Source: Fidelibacterota bacterium
GTDB taxonomy: Bacteria > Marinisomatota > Marinisomatia > Marinisomatales > TCS55
DNA: 21,646 nt
Assembly (NCBI GenBank): GCA_004124535.1
Contig: SCKQ01000041.1
Coordinates: forward strand, 1-21,646
Direction of reading: 5' to 3'
Below the pieces are notes generated by a model. It saw only the letters and a list, made by a program, of their open reading frames with translations, was not told the DNA's origin and made no database searches. Below, one piece after another: positions 1 to 8,186 of this stretch. The position numbers and the translations under genes were made by a program. Positions within the stretch are counted from its first letter, which is position 1. Every line of letters starts with the position of its first letter.

Positions 1-1
1 G

Positions 2-430
2 CGCATTAGAGAAAATGGTAAACTAATTTTTAAAGATTGGCCCCATAAAAAGGAAGGTTTGAATCACATTCACACGGTCAAAGCGGATAATGTTGAGGCT
101 GAAGTTATAACGGGTAAAAAAGATATTATTGCAGCAGCAGAAAAAATATCTGAATGGGGACCCAAAGAAGTAGTAATTACCCATTCTGATGGTGTAATGG
201 TTTATGTAGAAGGGATGATATATGAAGCTCCCTTTACAGCGAAATCATTTGTTGGTCGAACGGGAAGAGGTGATACTTGTATCGCTAATTATTTGGTGTG
301 CAGGCTATCTCAATCACCTCTTGAATCGGTCAGATTTGCTGCCGCAGCTACATCAATAAAAATGGAAAAGGAAGGTCCATTAGTAACTGATTATCAGATG
401 ATTGTAAATCGAATTAAAAATCAACAATAA
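2..430 (+). CDS. PfkB-family carbohydrate kinase, C-terminal part (5' end outside window)
   Basis: The frame is open from base 2, so the gene begins upstream; the TTG at 59 is not needed as a start. What is visible is the C-terminal half of a ribokinase/PfkB-fold kinase: a KADNVEAEVITG segment, a WGPKEVVITHSDG strand, and the ATP/anion-hole motif GRTGRGDT, whose Asp is the expected catalytic base. The usual PfkB form is closer to GAGD, so an Arg replaces the Ala here. It lies 10 bases before the dehydrogenase and leads an inositol operon that has no other kinase in view. It may therefore phosphorylate 2-deoxy-5-keto-gluconate, the IolC step. Family assignment is firm; the IolC role is inferred from context only. 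Confidence 0.8.
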   Translation, partial: RIRENGKLIFKDWPHKKEGLNHIHTVKADNVEAEVITGKKDIIAAAEKISEWGPKEVVITHSDGVMVYVEGMIYEAPFTAKSFVGRTGRGDTCIANYLVCRLSQSPLESVRFAAAATSIKMEKEGPLVTDYQMIVNRIKNQQ

Positions 431-440
431 TTTATATAAT

Positions 441-1415
441 ATGAATAAAGTAAAAATTGGAATAATAGGCACGGGCAATATTGCCAAAACTCATGCCGGA
501 AATCTTAAATCAATCCCGGATGTTTTATTGGAATCGGCGTTTGACATAAATACGAAATCCAGCCAGGATTTTGCCCGGGAATTCGGAATGACTGTGAGGT
601 ATAGTATCGATGAAGTATTTTCGAATTCTGATGCTGTTTATATTACAGTGCCGAATAAACTTCATGCTGAAATATCGCTCGAAGCACTGACTGCCGGCAA
701 GCATGTGTTTTGTGAAAAGCCATTTGCACTAAATATTGATGATGCTAAAAAAATCGTCAAAGCAGTTAACGAAGCGGGCGTTGTTTACCAATTAGGATTT
801 AATCGACGGTTCGCCCCAGTGTATAAAAAAATGAAGGATTTTATTATTGGTGGAGACTTAGTTCCGTCTTCTTTTAATATTAAAATGAATCGTGGTGAAT
901 TACAATTTCCGCCATGGACCAGTAATCCTAAAGTGACCGGAGGGTTCCTGTTTGAGTCCACACTTCATTTAATTGATATGGTTTGTTACCTCTTTGGGGA
1001 AGTGAAAAAAGTGACCGCCGTTGGTTCCAAAACGATATATCCTTGTGTGGATAATTTTTCCATGATTTTTGAAATGAAAAACGGCTCTCATGGTGTTTTT
1101 TCCTCTTCTGCACACACCACTTGGATTTATCCTTTTGAGCGTGTAGAAATATGCGGAAATCATTTCACTATCGCTAACGATGAGATGGAAACAGTCACCT
1201 ATTGTTTAGGATTAGACCAACCATCTTATCAGGAAAAATTCTCTACTTTGTCCATCGAAAAACGCTGGGGATTTGTTCAAGAGGATTCATTGTTTATTGC
1301 TCGTTTATTGGGTAAACAAGAAGACGGAATGGACCTTATTGCAACTCATATTGATGGATATAAAAATGTCGAATTAATCGAAAATATTTACCAGCAAATT
1401 GGGTTGGGTCTCTAA
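441..1415 (+). CDS. Gfo/Idh/MocA-family oxidoreductase, probable inositol 2-dehydrogenase
   Basis: A 324-residue NAD(P)-dependent sugar/cyclitol dehydrogenase. The N-terminal Rossmann fold shows GIIGTGNIAKTH (residues 8-18), and the family signature CEKPFALN places the nicotinamide-site Glu-Lys-Pro at 92-94. The C-terminal alpha/beta domain contains ESTLHLIDMV, matching the His/Asp region that usually carries the catalytic His. Length is normal for the family. It lies 25 bases before iolD in the same operon, so oxidation of myo-inositol or an isomer (scyllo- or D-chiro-inositol) to the inosose is the natural role, feeding IolE. The exact cyclitol cannot be told from sequence, so IolG, IolX or a related enzyme are all possible. 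Confidence 0.85.
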   Translation: MNKVKIGIIGTGNIAKTHAGNLKSIPDVLLESAFDINTKSSQDFAREFGMTVRYSIDEVFSNSDAVYITVPNKLHAEISLEALTAGKHVFCEKPFALNIDDAKKIVKAVNEAGVVYQLGFNRRFAPVYKKMKDFIIGGDLVPSSFNIKMNRGELQFPPWTSNPKVTGGFLFESTLHLIDMVCYLFGEVKKVTAVGSKTIYPCVDNFSMIFEMKNGSHGVFSSSAHTTWIYPFERVEICGNHFTIANDEMETVTYCLGLDQPSYQEKFSTLSIEKRWGFVQEDSLFIARLLGKQEDGMDLIATHIDGYKNVELIENIYQQIGLGL

Positions 1416-1440
1416 AACGAAATAGGGGAGAAGTATATTT

Positions 1441-3309
1441 ATGTATAAAACAATACGTTTAACTACAACCCAAGCCATCATCAGGTTTTTAAAGAACCAG
1501 TGGGTAGAACGGGATGAGGTTCAAAATCGATTCTTTGAGGGAATGTGGGGAATTTTTGGTCATGGGAATGTTACCGGATTGGGCCAGGCATTAGAGCAGG
1601 ACAGCGAATTTACCCATTACTTACCCCGCAATGAACAGGCAGAAGTTCATATCGCCGCTGCGTTTGCCAAGCAGCATCGTCGAATGCGCGCTTTTGTCTG
1701 TACAACTTCTATAGGACCGGGTGCTACCAATTTAGTAACCGGTGCTGCAAGTGCTACCATTAATCGTCTTCCGGTTTTATTATTACCGGGTGATATTTTT
1801 GCCCGTAGAAACGTAGGTCCTGTACTCCAGCAATTAGAGCATCCCCAAAGTCAGGATATCTCCGTTAATGACAGCCTAAAACCTGTCTGTCGTTATTGGG
1901 ATCGAATTAATCGCCCCGAACAAATTCTCACTTCTTTCCCAGAGGCCATTCGCATTTTAACAAATCCGGCAGAAGTAGGGGCTGTAACGATTTCACTCCC
2001 ACAGGATGTTCAGACAGAGGCTTACGACTTTCCTGAAGAATTTTTTTCGAAGCGGGTACATTATATTCCCAGGGCGGCACCGGATCAAATAATGATCGCT
2101 AGAGCAATCGAATTGATTCAAAAATCAAATCGTCCAATGATCATTTCCGGCGGTGGAGTAATATACTCCGAAGCGGAAAAAATCCTTGCTGATTTCTGCG
2201 ATTTGACTGGAATTCCAGTGGGGGAAACCCAGGCCGGGAAAGGGTCATTATCGTGGAAGCATAAGCAAAATTTGGGCGCTGTCGGCGCTACCGGAACTTC
2301 ATCAGCCAACTTGATTGCCCTTGATGCCGATCTTGTCATTTGTATCGGAACCAGATTATCAGATTTTACAACAGCCTCTAAAACTCAATTCCAAAATTCG
2401 GATGTGAAATTTATTGGTATCAATGTATCTCCTTTTGATGTGGCTAAACATTTTGCATTAGAATTGGTTGGTGATGCAAAAAGAATTTTAGAGATCCTCT
2501 CTCAACTCTTAAAAGACACCCGTTACCGAATTGCCGCTACTTACTCCGACCGTATTTTGGAGACAAAAAGTGAATGGAGAGTTGAAAATGACAGGGTTTT
2601 TTCCGGAACTGGAAACCAAAAAGTAACTCAAGGGGAACTTTTGGGGATTGTAAATGATAATCTCAATGAAGATGATACTATCGTGTGCGCGGCAGGAAGT
2701 CTCCCCGGCGATTTGCATAAATATTTTCGCGTTACAAACGGTGATCAATACCATATGGAGTATGGATATTCTTGTATGGGGTATGAAATCGCCGGAGGAT
2801 TAGGTGTTCGATTTGCTAAGGACAAAGGTGAAGTGATTGTGTTGGTGGGAGATGGATCTTATTTAATGATGCATACTGAGATCGTTACTTCCCTGCAAGA
2901 AGATAAAAAATTAATCATTCTTCTGTTAGATAATCATGGTTTTGGCAGCATTAACGGGCTTTCGAAAAATAGTGGTAGTTTGGGCTTCGGGAATCGCTTC
3001 CGCGATCGTGATTCAAATACCGGCAAATTAACCGGCGACTTTTTTGCGATTGATTACGTTGAGAATGCACATTCGCTCGGAGCTGAAGCCATTAGAGTGG
3101 GGAATCGAAAAGAAATCCTTGCGGCATTGCGAACCGCAAGAAAGAATAAAAAAACGACAGTGATCGTTATGGAAATTGAACCGTCACGACTTCCGGGTTA
3201 CCATTCCTGGTGGGATGTACCTATCGCGGAAGTCTCTGATATGCCAAGCGTTCAACAAGCACGCAAAGATTATGAAACTAATGTGAAAAAAGAACGATTT
3301 TTTCTATGA
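1441..3309 (+). CDS. iolD: 3D-(3,5/4)-trihydroxycyclohexane-1,2-dione hydrolase IolD
   Basis: A 622-residue thiamine-diphosphate enzyme that hydrolyses the cyclic diketone made by IolE to 5-deoxy-glucuronate. The three-domain ThDP architecture is visible: an N-terminal PYR domain with the cofactor-activating Glu in NEQAEVH (Glu68), a central TPP_enzyme_M domain with IISGGGVIYSEAEKI, and a C-terminal PP domain with the metal/diphosphate motif from GDGSY (Gly470) to LLDNHGFGS (Asn498). IolD-typical stretches such as GMWGIFGHGNVTGLGQAL near the start and ending SRLPGYHSWWDVP separate it from acetolactate synthase. An AGGGGAG Shine-Dalgarno at 1424-1430 supports the ATG. Its TGA stop overlaps the iolE ATG (ATGA at 3306-3309), suggesting translational coupling. 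Confidence 0.95.
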   Translation: MYKTIRLTTTQAIIRFLKNQWVERDEVQNRFFEGMWGIFGHGNVTGLGQALEQDSEFTHYLPRNEQAEVHIAAAFAKQHRRMRAFVCTTSIGPGATNLVTGAASATINRLPVLLLPGDIFARRNVGPVLQQLEHPQSQDISVNDSLKPVCRYWDRINRPEQILTSFPEAIRILTNPAEVGAVTISLPQDVQTEAYDFPEEFFSKRVHYIPRAAPDQIMIARAIELIQKSNRPMIISGGGVIYSEAEKILADFCDLTGIPVGETQAGKGSLSWKHKQNLGAVGATGTSSANLIALDADLVICIGTRLSDFTTASKTQFQNSDVKFIGINVSPFDVAKHFALELVGDAKRILEILSQLLKDTRYRIAATYSDRILETKSEWRVENDRVFSGTGNQKVTQGELLGIVNDNLNEDDTIVCAAGSLPGDLHKYFRVTNGDQYHMEYGYSCMGYEIAGGLGVRFAKDKGEVIVLVGDGSYLMMHTEIVTSLQEDKKLIILLLDNHGFGSINGLSKNSGSLGFGNRFRDRDSNTGKLTGDFFAIDYVENAHSLGAEAIRVGNRKEILAALRTARKNKKTTVIVMEIEPSRLPGYHSWWDVPIAEVSDMPSVQQARKDYETNVKKERFFL

Positions 3310-4073
3310 AACATTCACAAGTAAAAATAGGGATAGCACCTATCAATTGGTGCAATGATGATATGCCGGAATTGGGAGAGAATATTACCCTGGAGCAATG
3401 TTTATCGGAAATGCAAGCAGCGGGGTATAAAGGAACTGAATTTGGACATAAATTTCTCAGCACGGCGGCAAAATTGCGTCCCCTGTTAGACACATATGAT
3501 CTTTCTCTCGCCGCTATGTGGCATTCAACTTATTTCGTGGATAATTCTGACTTTGAACAGGAAATGGCTCAACTGCAGCAACGAATTGAGTTTTTAATCG
3601 AAATGGGAGCAAAAGTAATCAATCTGGCAGAATGCAGCCGTACAGTGCATAGTAAAAAGGATATACCCCTGTCACAAAAGCCCATTTTCAGTTCCCAAGA
3701 ATGGGATCGACTTATTCACGGATTAAATAAAGCAGGCGAACTGTGTAATCAATTCGGTATGAAAGCTGCAGTTCATCAACATATGGGTACGGGAATTCAA
3801 TCGCTGGATGAGATTGATCGATTGATGGAAAACACGGATCCCAATGCTGTTTTTCTTTGTGCTGATACGGGCCATTTAACCTTTGCCGGCATCGACCCTT
3901 TACTTGTGTTCGAAAAATATATTGACCGAATAGTTCATGTTCATTTGAAAGATTTAAGGGGGTCGGTATTGAAAAAAGTACGGGCTAAAGACTGTTCTTT
4001 TCTGGAAGCAGTTTTAAGTAATGTTTTTACTGTTCCGGGCGATGGGATGATCGATTTTAAACCGGTTTTTTAA
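3306..4073 (+). CDS. iolE: myo-inosose-2 dehydratase IolE, cut short by an in-frame TAA
   Basis: Xylose-isomerase-like TIM-barrel enzyme that dehydrates 2-keto-myo-inositol to the cyclic diketone used by IolD. Recognisable IolE landmarks are KIGIAPINWCNDDMPELG at the N-terminus, NLAECSRTVH (Glu109, likely metal ligand), CADTGHL (Asp187) and HVHLKDLRG (His211-His213). The frame stops after FKPVF at residue 255, whereas the family is about 300 residues. Translation continues in the same frame after the TAA at 4071-4073 for 45 more codons that are clearly IolE. The truncated product lacks the final barrel strand with the EAEQDP segment, which should carry the last metal ligand, so it is probably inactive unless the stop is read through or is a sequence error. 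The start overlaps the iolD stop. Confidence 0.9.
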   Translation: MKHSQVKIGIAPINWCNDDMPELGENITLEQCLSEMQAAGYKGTEFGHKFLSTAAKLRPLLDTYDLSLAAMWHSTYFVDNSDFEQEMAQLQQRIEFLIEMGAKVINLAECSRTVHSKKDIPLSQKPIFSSQEWDRLIHGLNKAGELCNQFGMKAAVHQHMGTGIQSLDEIDRLMENTDPNAVFLCADTGHLTFAGIDPLLVFEKYIDRIVHVHLKDLRGSVLKKVRAKDCSFLEAVLSNVFTVPGDGMIDFKPVF

Positions 4074-4211
4074 ATTTTAGCATCGTCGGCTTACGAAGGT
4101 TGGATGATCGTTGAAGCAGAGCAAGACCCCGCATGGGCAAATCCTTTCCAGTATGCCCAAACAGCTCGGGATTATTTAAACAATAATTGCAAACAATTAA
4201 TTAAAAGGTAG
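4074..4211 (+). pseudogene. iolE: Detached 3' end of iolE, in frame after the premature stop
   Basis: Directly after the TAA at 4071-4073 the same reading frame runs to a TAG at 4209-4211 and encodes [20 protein letters not shown], then a [15 protein letters not shown] helix. This is the conserved IolE C-terminus, where the family usually reads like GYEGWLVVEAEQDP. The tail restores a full-length protein of about 301 residues and would place iolE just 3 bases before the transaldolase start. Because the frame is unchanged, the lesion is one codon, most simply AAA (Lys) to TAA. No start codon or ribosome-binding site precedes this fragment, so separate expression is unlikely. Confidence 0.85.
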
Positions 4212-4214
4212 AAT

Positions 4215-5273
4215 ATGAATAAAACAAAGATGCAACTAACGAGTGAATTTGGCACCGATTGGTGGAACGATTCTAATGACCATTCAGAATTACAACATGC
4301 GGTGAAAGAAGGAGCTGTTGGTGCAACATCTAATCCGGTTATTACTCAAGCAGCTGTGGCAGCGCATCCTGATGTTTGGTTACCGGTGATTGATCGTTTA
4401 ATTGAAGAAAACACTACAAGTACGGAAGATGAAATTGCTTGGATGCTTAGCGATCATGTTGGGAAAAGAGCAGCAAAAATTCTGGAACCCATATATGAAA
4501 ATACTAATGGTCAAAAAGGGAAATTATCTTTACAAGTCAATCCTAAATACTACCGTAATGCAGATCTTATGGTCACCCAGGCTGATCAATTAGCAAGCAT
4601 TGCTCCCAATATAGCTATTAAGTGTCCTGCGGTTATTGCAGGTATTAAGGCAATTGAAGACTTAACTGCAAAAGGAATATCTATAAATGCAACTGTAAGC
4701 TTTTCTGTTCCTCAGGCAATTGCCGCCGCAGAGGCAGTTGAACGCGGTTTACTCAAGGCAGAAAAAAACGGCATTAACACTGATTCAATAACACCCTATA
4801 TTACAATTATGGTGGGACGTATTGACGATCATCTCCGGAGAGTAATAACTAGTGAAAAAATAATGGTAGATCCTGGGGTTACCAATTGGGCAGGGGTTGC
4901 AATCTTTAAGAAAGCCTATCGTATCTTTAAAGAACGTGGATATCGCGGCAAATTATTGTCCGCAGCGTTTAGATGTCATATGCATTGGTCGGAATTTATA
5001 GGGGGCGATGTAATAATCAGTATCCCCTATTATTGGTGGAACCAATTTAACGCCTCATCGATCAAAGTTATCCCGCGCATGGATCAGGAAGTGTCTTCAG
5101 AAATACTATCACAGTTGGAAGACAACTTTGATGATTTTAGGAGGGCCTACGCAGAAACGGGCATGACGATTGAGGAATTTGCAAGTTTCGACTCCTCGGT
5201 AAATACATTGAATGGTTTTTTACAGGGCTATGATGAATTTGTTGCGATTGTTCGGAAGCAAATAGTGAAATAA
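4215..5273 (+). CDS. Transaldolase-family protein in the inositol operon
   Basis: A 352-residue class I (Schiff-base) aldolase-fold protein. Evidence is the N-terminal GATSNPVI segment (residues 37-43), which matches the transaldolase GVTSNP strand, and NIAIKCPAV with Lys136 as the likely Schiff-base lysine. Later NATVSFSVPQAIAAAEA matches the strand that in transaldolases carries NxTxxFS. It is longer than E. coli TalB (about 317) and nearer to bacterial transaldolases with extended ends. It lies between iolE and iolB, 3 bases after the restored iolE stop. Transaldolase is not part of the textbook inositol route; it could handle downstream sugar phosphates or replace the missing IolJ aldolase. 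Family is secure, substrate unknown. Confidence 0.85.
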   Translation: MNKTKMQLTSEFGTDWWNDSNDHSELQHAVKEGAVGATSNPVITQAAVAAHPDVWLPVIDRLIEENTTSTEDEIAWMLSDHVGKRAAKILEPIYENTNGQKGKLSLQVNPKYYRNADLMVTQADQLASIAPNIAIKCPAVIAGIKAIEDLTAKGISINATVSFSVPQAIAAAEAVERGLLKAEKNGINTDSITPYITIMVGRIDDHLRRVITSEKIMVDPGVTNWAGVAIFKKAYRIFKERGYRGKLLSAAFRCHMHWSEFIGGDVIISIPYYWWNQFNASSIKVIPRMDQEVSSEILSQLEDNFDDFRRAYAETGMTIEEFASFDSSVNTLNGFLQGYDEFVAIVRKQIVK

Positions 5274-5310
5274 GAGTAGTTCAAACAGATTTATTATCAA
5301 ATAGGACACA

Positions 5311-6084
5311 ATGAATATGAAGTTGATTTCTTCTTTTAGAGATTTTCAATTTATGACAGGAGTTAATGAATACCCTGATGTCGAACAGATTACCGGTATC
5401 AAATTTTCAATTCAAATCATAGCTGAAAACGATCAGAGTTATATCCATACCGGAGAATATGAAACAGCTATATTATTGATTGATGGTAAAGGAGAACTTA
5501 TATATCAAGAACAAACTATTTCGTTACAACGTTCAAACTGGATCGATGAAAACCCTTGTGTCATTCATCTCCCGAAAGATGACACGGTTCAGATAAATGC
5601 TCATCATCAATGCCGCTTGGCGATAGTTCAAACGAAGAATTCCGATTCATTCCCCGGTCGGGTATATATTCCTGGTGATATTGACGTAGAACATAGGGGA
5701 AAAGATCAATTGGATGATACCTGTTACCGTTTGGTTCGACTTGCCTTTGATCGTACAAATGCCCCGAAATCAGCTAAATTAGTATTAGGTGAAGTCTTAA
5801 ATTTTCCCGGGAAATGGAGCAGTTATCCACCCCACCATCATAAACAACCTGAAATCTACTACTATGAGTTTTCTCCCAATGATGGATACGGCCATGGAGA
5901 ATTAGGGGATAAGGTCTATAAGCTAAAACATCAAGATTTATTACTAATCACAGATTTATTGGACCATAGCCAAGTTTCGGCTCCCGGTTATTATCTATAT
6001 TACATATGGGCTATACGCCACCTGGAAAATGATCCTTATGAGGGATTTGAATTCACGAAACCTTACGATAAGTTGGTTTTATAA
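5311..6084 (+). CDS. iolB: 5-deoxy-glucuronate isomerase IolB
   Basis: A 257-residue bicupin of the KduI/IolB family that converts 5-deoxy-glucuronate to 2-deoxy-5-keto-gluconate. The metal-binding signature SSYPPHHHKQPEIYYYEF (from residue 170) supplies the His and Glu ligands; the family usually shows YPPHKHD followed by EEIYYY. GDIDVEHRG and YYLYYIWAIRH near the C-terminus are also IolB-like. It is slightly shorter than B. subtilis IolB (about 271). A TAGGA element just upstream supports the ATG at 5311, although a second ATG two codons later is possible. It follows the transaldolase by 37 bases and ends the recognisable inositol operon. Confidence 0.92.
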   Translation: MNMKLISSFRDFQFMTGVNEYPDVEQITGIKFSIQIIAENDQSYIHTGEYETAILLIDGKGELIYQEQTISLQRSNWIDENPCVIHLPKDDTVQINAHHQCRLAIVQTKNSDSFPGRVYIPGDIDVEHRGKDQLDDTCYRLVRLAFDRTNAPKSAKLVLGEVLNFPGKWSSYPPHHHKQPEIYYYEFSPNDGYGHGELGDKVYKLKHQDLLLITDLLDHSQVSAPGYYLYYIWAIRHLENDPYEGFEFTKPYDKLVL

Positions 6085-6114
6085 TCATCACGATTTCTAT
6101 AAAACCGATTTCCA

Positions 6115-6132
6115 TACTACTACTACTACTAC
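6115..6132 (+). repeat. (TAC)6 trinucleotide tract
   Basis: Six perfect tandem TAC units lie in the roughly 150-base gap between iolB and the foldase gene. They are outside any coding frame, so length changes would not shift a protein, although spacing of upstream signals could change. The rest of the gap is AT-rich with no hairpin-plus-T-run terminator. Confidence 0.7.
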
Positions 6133-6233
6133 GAGATTATCCATTGTATACTTTTAATCAAATGTATTATCATAATATGCTTAGAATTGGAAGATGATTA
6201 TTTGGAAAATGACTATAAAGTTTGCACAAAACT

Positions 6234-7652
6234 ATGGGTAGGGAAAATCATTCAAAAATTGGATTTATATTCATTTTTTTGGGATTCTTGTCAATGTCTT
6301 TTTTTCATGGATGCGGTATAAGAAACAATATATCGGATGACAAAATAATTGCAACTGTTGACGATCAAAATATTGTATTGGACGACTTTGTTAAGCGCCT
6401 AGAATTGACACCTATACCAGGTACGAATAAACCAAATCGAAAACAAAAAGCATTAGATATATTGATTGATGAGCACTTAGTGAGTCATTGGGCTAAACAA
6501 AATCAAATAGATGAAAAACCAGGCTTTAATAAAACATTAGATTTAATAAAAAAACGGTCATTAATCCGTGAGTTATTCTATTATGAAATACAAGAATTAA
6601 TTAAGCCCGACTCCGTAGAACTGCATGAGGCGTTTATTCAATCATTGTTTCGTAATGATGTGGTGGGGATATATACTGAAGATCAGTTCATCATCGATGA
6701 ATTGGAGGAGTTAATTGACAGTAAATATTCCTTTTCGGATATACTGCAAAAGTGGGGCAATGACTCTCATGTGAGAATCGACAGTGCTTCCTTTCATTGG
6801 GGAGATGGTGCGGTTCCTGAATTAATAGAGAAGGTGGCCTATTCAATTGAACCGGGAAAATATTCAGACATTATCAAATTACCGAAAGGGTATGGGCTTT
6901 TATTCGTAAAAAATAGGGTTCAAGATCAGTTTTTGATGCGGGATCAAATTCCTCTAAAGCAGCAGATGGTCTCAACTGTTTTAAAAGCCCGAATGAAAAC
7001 AATTCGTGCAAATGAATATGTTAAAAATTTAATGGCTGGAAAACAAGTCACAACAAAAACGGAAGGATTCAAGGAACTGATCCGAGTTCTTCAACCCCAT
7101 TTGAAAAGGACTACAATAAATGAATTACTCATTTCTTTACCCCCGGTCACCAGCTTAAGCCATAATGAAGAGATGGGTCGTTTGAATTTACCTGTTATTG
7201 TTACACCTGATTTTACCTGGTCAATACGAGAAACAATAAATATCCTATACCAGTATAATGTGCCTCTTCAAGAAAGTAATGAATTAAGGTTAATTAAAAA
7301 TATTGCCCGGTTATTAAAGAATGCCGTACGGGACGAATATCTATACAGAAAGGCTTTGGAATTAGACTTAAATAAAAGTCTTACCGCCCAAAAAGATTAC
7401 AGTTTATGGAAAAGGTATTTGTTATACACAAAGGGTGTTTCGGCCTTTTTAGAAAATGTAGCCCCGGACGAACGTCAGGTGGTATTAACGGAATGGCTAA
7501 ATAGTTTACGGGAGGATGCTGAAATTCGTGTTAACAATCAATTGTTAAACTCGGTTAATTATACTGGTATACAGATGTTAGTATTTTGGAATGATAATAG
7601 CACACTCCAATTGGCTGTGCCACCCCTCATTGACTTCCGAAATAATGAATAA
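6234..7652 (+). CDS. Parvulin/SurA-like peptidyl-prolyl isomerase, secreted or lipid-anchored
   Basis: About 472 residues. The ATG at 6234 is preferred over a TTG 12 bases upstream because it starts directly before a charged n-region and a long hydrophobic segment (KIGFIFIFLGFLSMSFF), followed by HGC. This is a signal peptide with a possible, non-canonical lipobox at Cys27. A SurA_N-like module follows (IIATVDDQNIVLDDFVKRL, then RKQKALDILIDEHLV). A parvulin (PpiC-type) domain lies around residues 145-225, with FHWGDGAVPELIEKVAYSIEPG and YGLLFVKNR, the usual Gly-rich turn and final strand. The C-terminal half is helical and unassigned. Expected role: folding outer-membrane or secreted proteins in the periplasm. 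It stands alone between the inositol operon and the IS remnant. Confidence 0.75.
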   Translation: MGRENHSKIGFIFIFLGFLSMSFFHGCGIRNNISDDKIIATVDDQNIVLDDFVKRLELTPIPGTNKPNRKQKALDILIDEHLVSHWAKQNQIDEKPGFNKTLDLIKKRSLIRELFYYEIQELIKPDSVELHEAFIQSLFRNDVVGIYTEDQFIIDELEELIDSKYSFSDILQKWGNDSHVRIDSASFHWGDGAVPELIEKVAYSIEPGKYSDIIKLPKGYGLLFVKNRVQDQFLMRDQIPLKQQMVSTVLKARMKTIRANEYVKNLMAGKQVTTKTEGFKELIRVLQPHLKRTTINELLISLPPVTSLSHNEEMGRLNLPVIVTPDFTWSIRETINILYQYNVPLQESNELRLIKNIARLLKNAVRDEYLYRKALELDLNKSLTAQKDYSLWKRYLLYTKGVSAFLENVAPDERQVVLTEWLNSLREDAEIRVNNQLLNSVNYTGIQMLVFWNDNSTLQLAVPPLIDFRNNE

Positions 7653-8186
7653 TTCAAAAAGGGTAAAGTCGCAAAACAGCCACTAAATGAGTAATCTTTC
7701 TAACTGTTTCATAATGAGTTTTTTCTGGATTTGAATACTATCATTTCTATGATTGTAACGCCAGACATATTCAGCCAGATAAAGGGGCAACCGCTCCTTT
7801 CGGATACCACCTTTTGCGGCCAGTCTTCTTTTAAGGTAACCCCAAAAACCTTCCAGCCCATTGATATGATTTCCTTTGCCGTCACTGTACTCGCCTTTAT
7901 GGTGTTTGACAAGGCGGTGCACATACCCTTTAGCGGCAACACCTGTATAACTTGGCCATGTGTCGGACCATATGGTGCTTCCCACTTCCACTCATCGAGA
8001 AATCAATGGCATTAACGTCTTTGCTTCCACATCAGGAACCACTTGTGCCCATACCTTACCACCCCAGCATAAAATGCCGAACACAGGCGTTTTGGATGTT
8101 CCTCTCCCACGCTTACTACCGCCTGCTTTTGCACTCTGTCTTTTGTTTTTCCATTGTCCACCAATATATGTTTCATCCACATAGAG
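7653..8186 (-). mobile_element. IS1595-family (ISXO2-like) insertion sequence remnant
   Basis: This remnant contains the catalytic C-terminal two-thirds of an ISXO2-like transposase plus a short tail up to the neighbouring stop codon. Seen on the minus strand: VDETYIGGQWKNKR (first catalytic Asp), TPVFGILCWGGKVWAQVV, STIWSDTWPSY (second Asp), and HINGLEGFWGYLKRRL with the last catalytic position. The N-terminal zinc-ribbon and helical part (about 130 residues) and the element's other end are gone, replaced by the vanX fragment. The right-hand boundary is uncertain; GGGTAAAGTCGCAAAACAGC just beyond 7660 may be the terminal repeat, but its partner is not present for comparison. Confidence 0.8.
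7683..8186 (-). pseudogene. IS1595-family transposase fragment with internal TGA
   Basis: The reading frame enters from the vanX fragment at about 8186 and runs through VDETYIGG to TLMPLISR. It meets a TGA at 7992-7994, then continues in the same frame from a GTG at 7989-7991 through VEVGSTIWSDTWPSY to a stop at 7683-7685. The family normally reads through this point, so the TGA is a nonsense change inside the catalytic domain. Lacking the DNA-binding N-terminus and split by the stop, it cannot be an active transposase on its own. The 7683-7991 piece could be called as a separate 102-residue protein, but it is only the transposase C-terminus. Confidence 0.85.

Noticed and set aside
6201..6229. 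Bacteroidetes-type promoter (TTTG ... TAnnTTTG) before the foldase gene
   Set aside because: The TAAAGTTTG element has one extra base between TA and TTTG, and the lineage's promoter consensus is not established here.
7992..7994. TGA recoded as a sense codon (Gly or Trp)
   Set aside because: TGA is the natural terminator of iolD at 3307-3309, directly coupled to the iolE start, and other genes need no TGA read-through.
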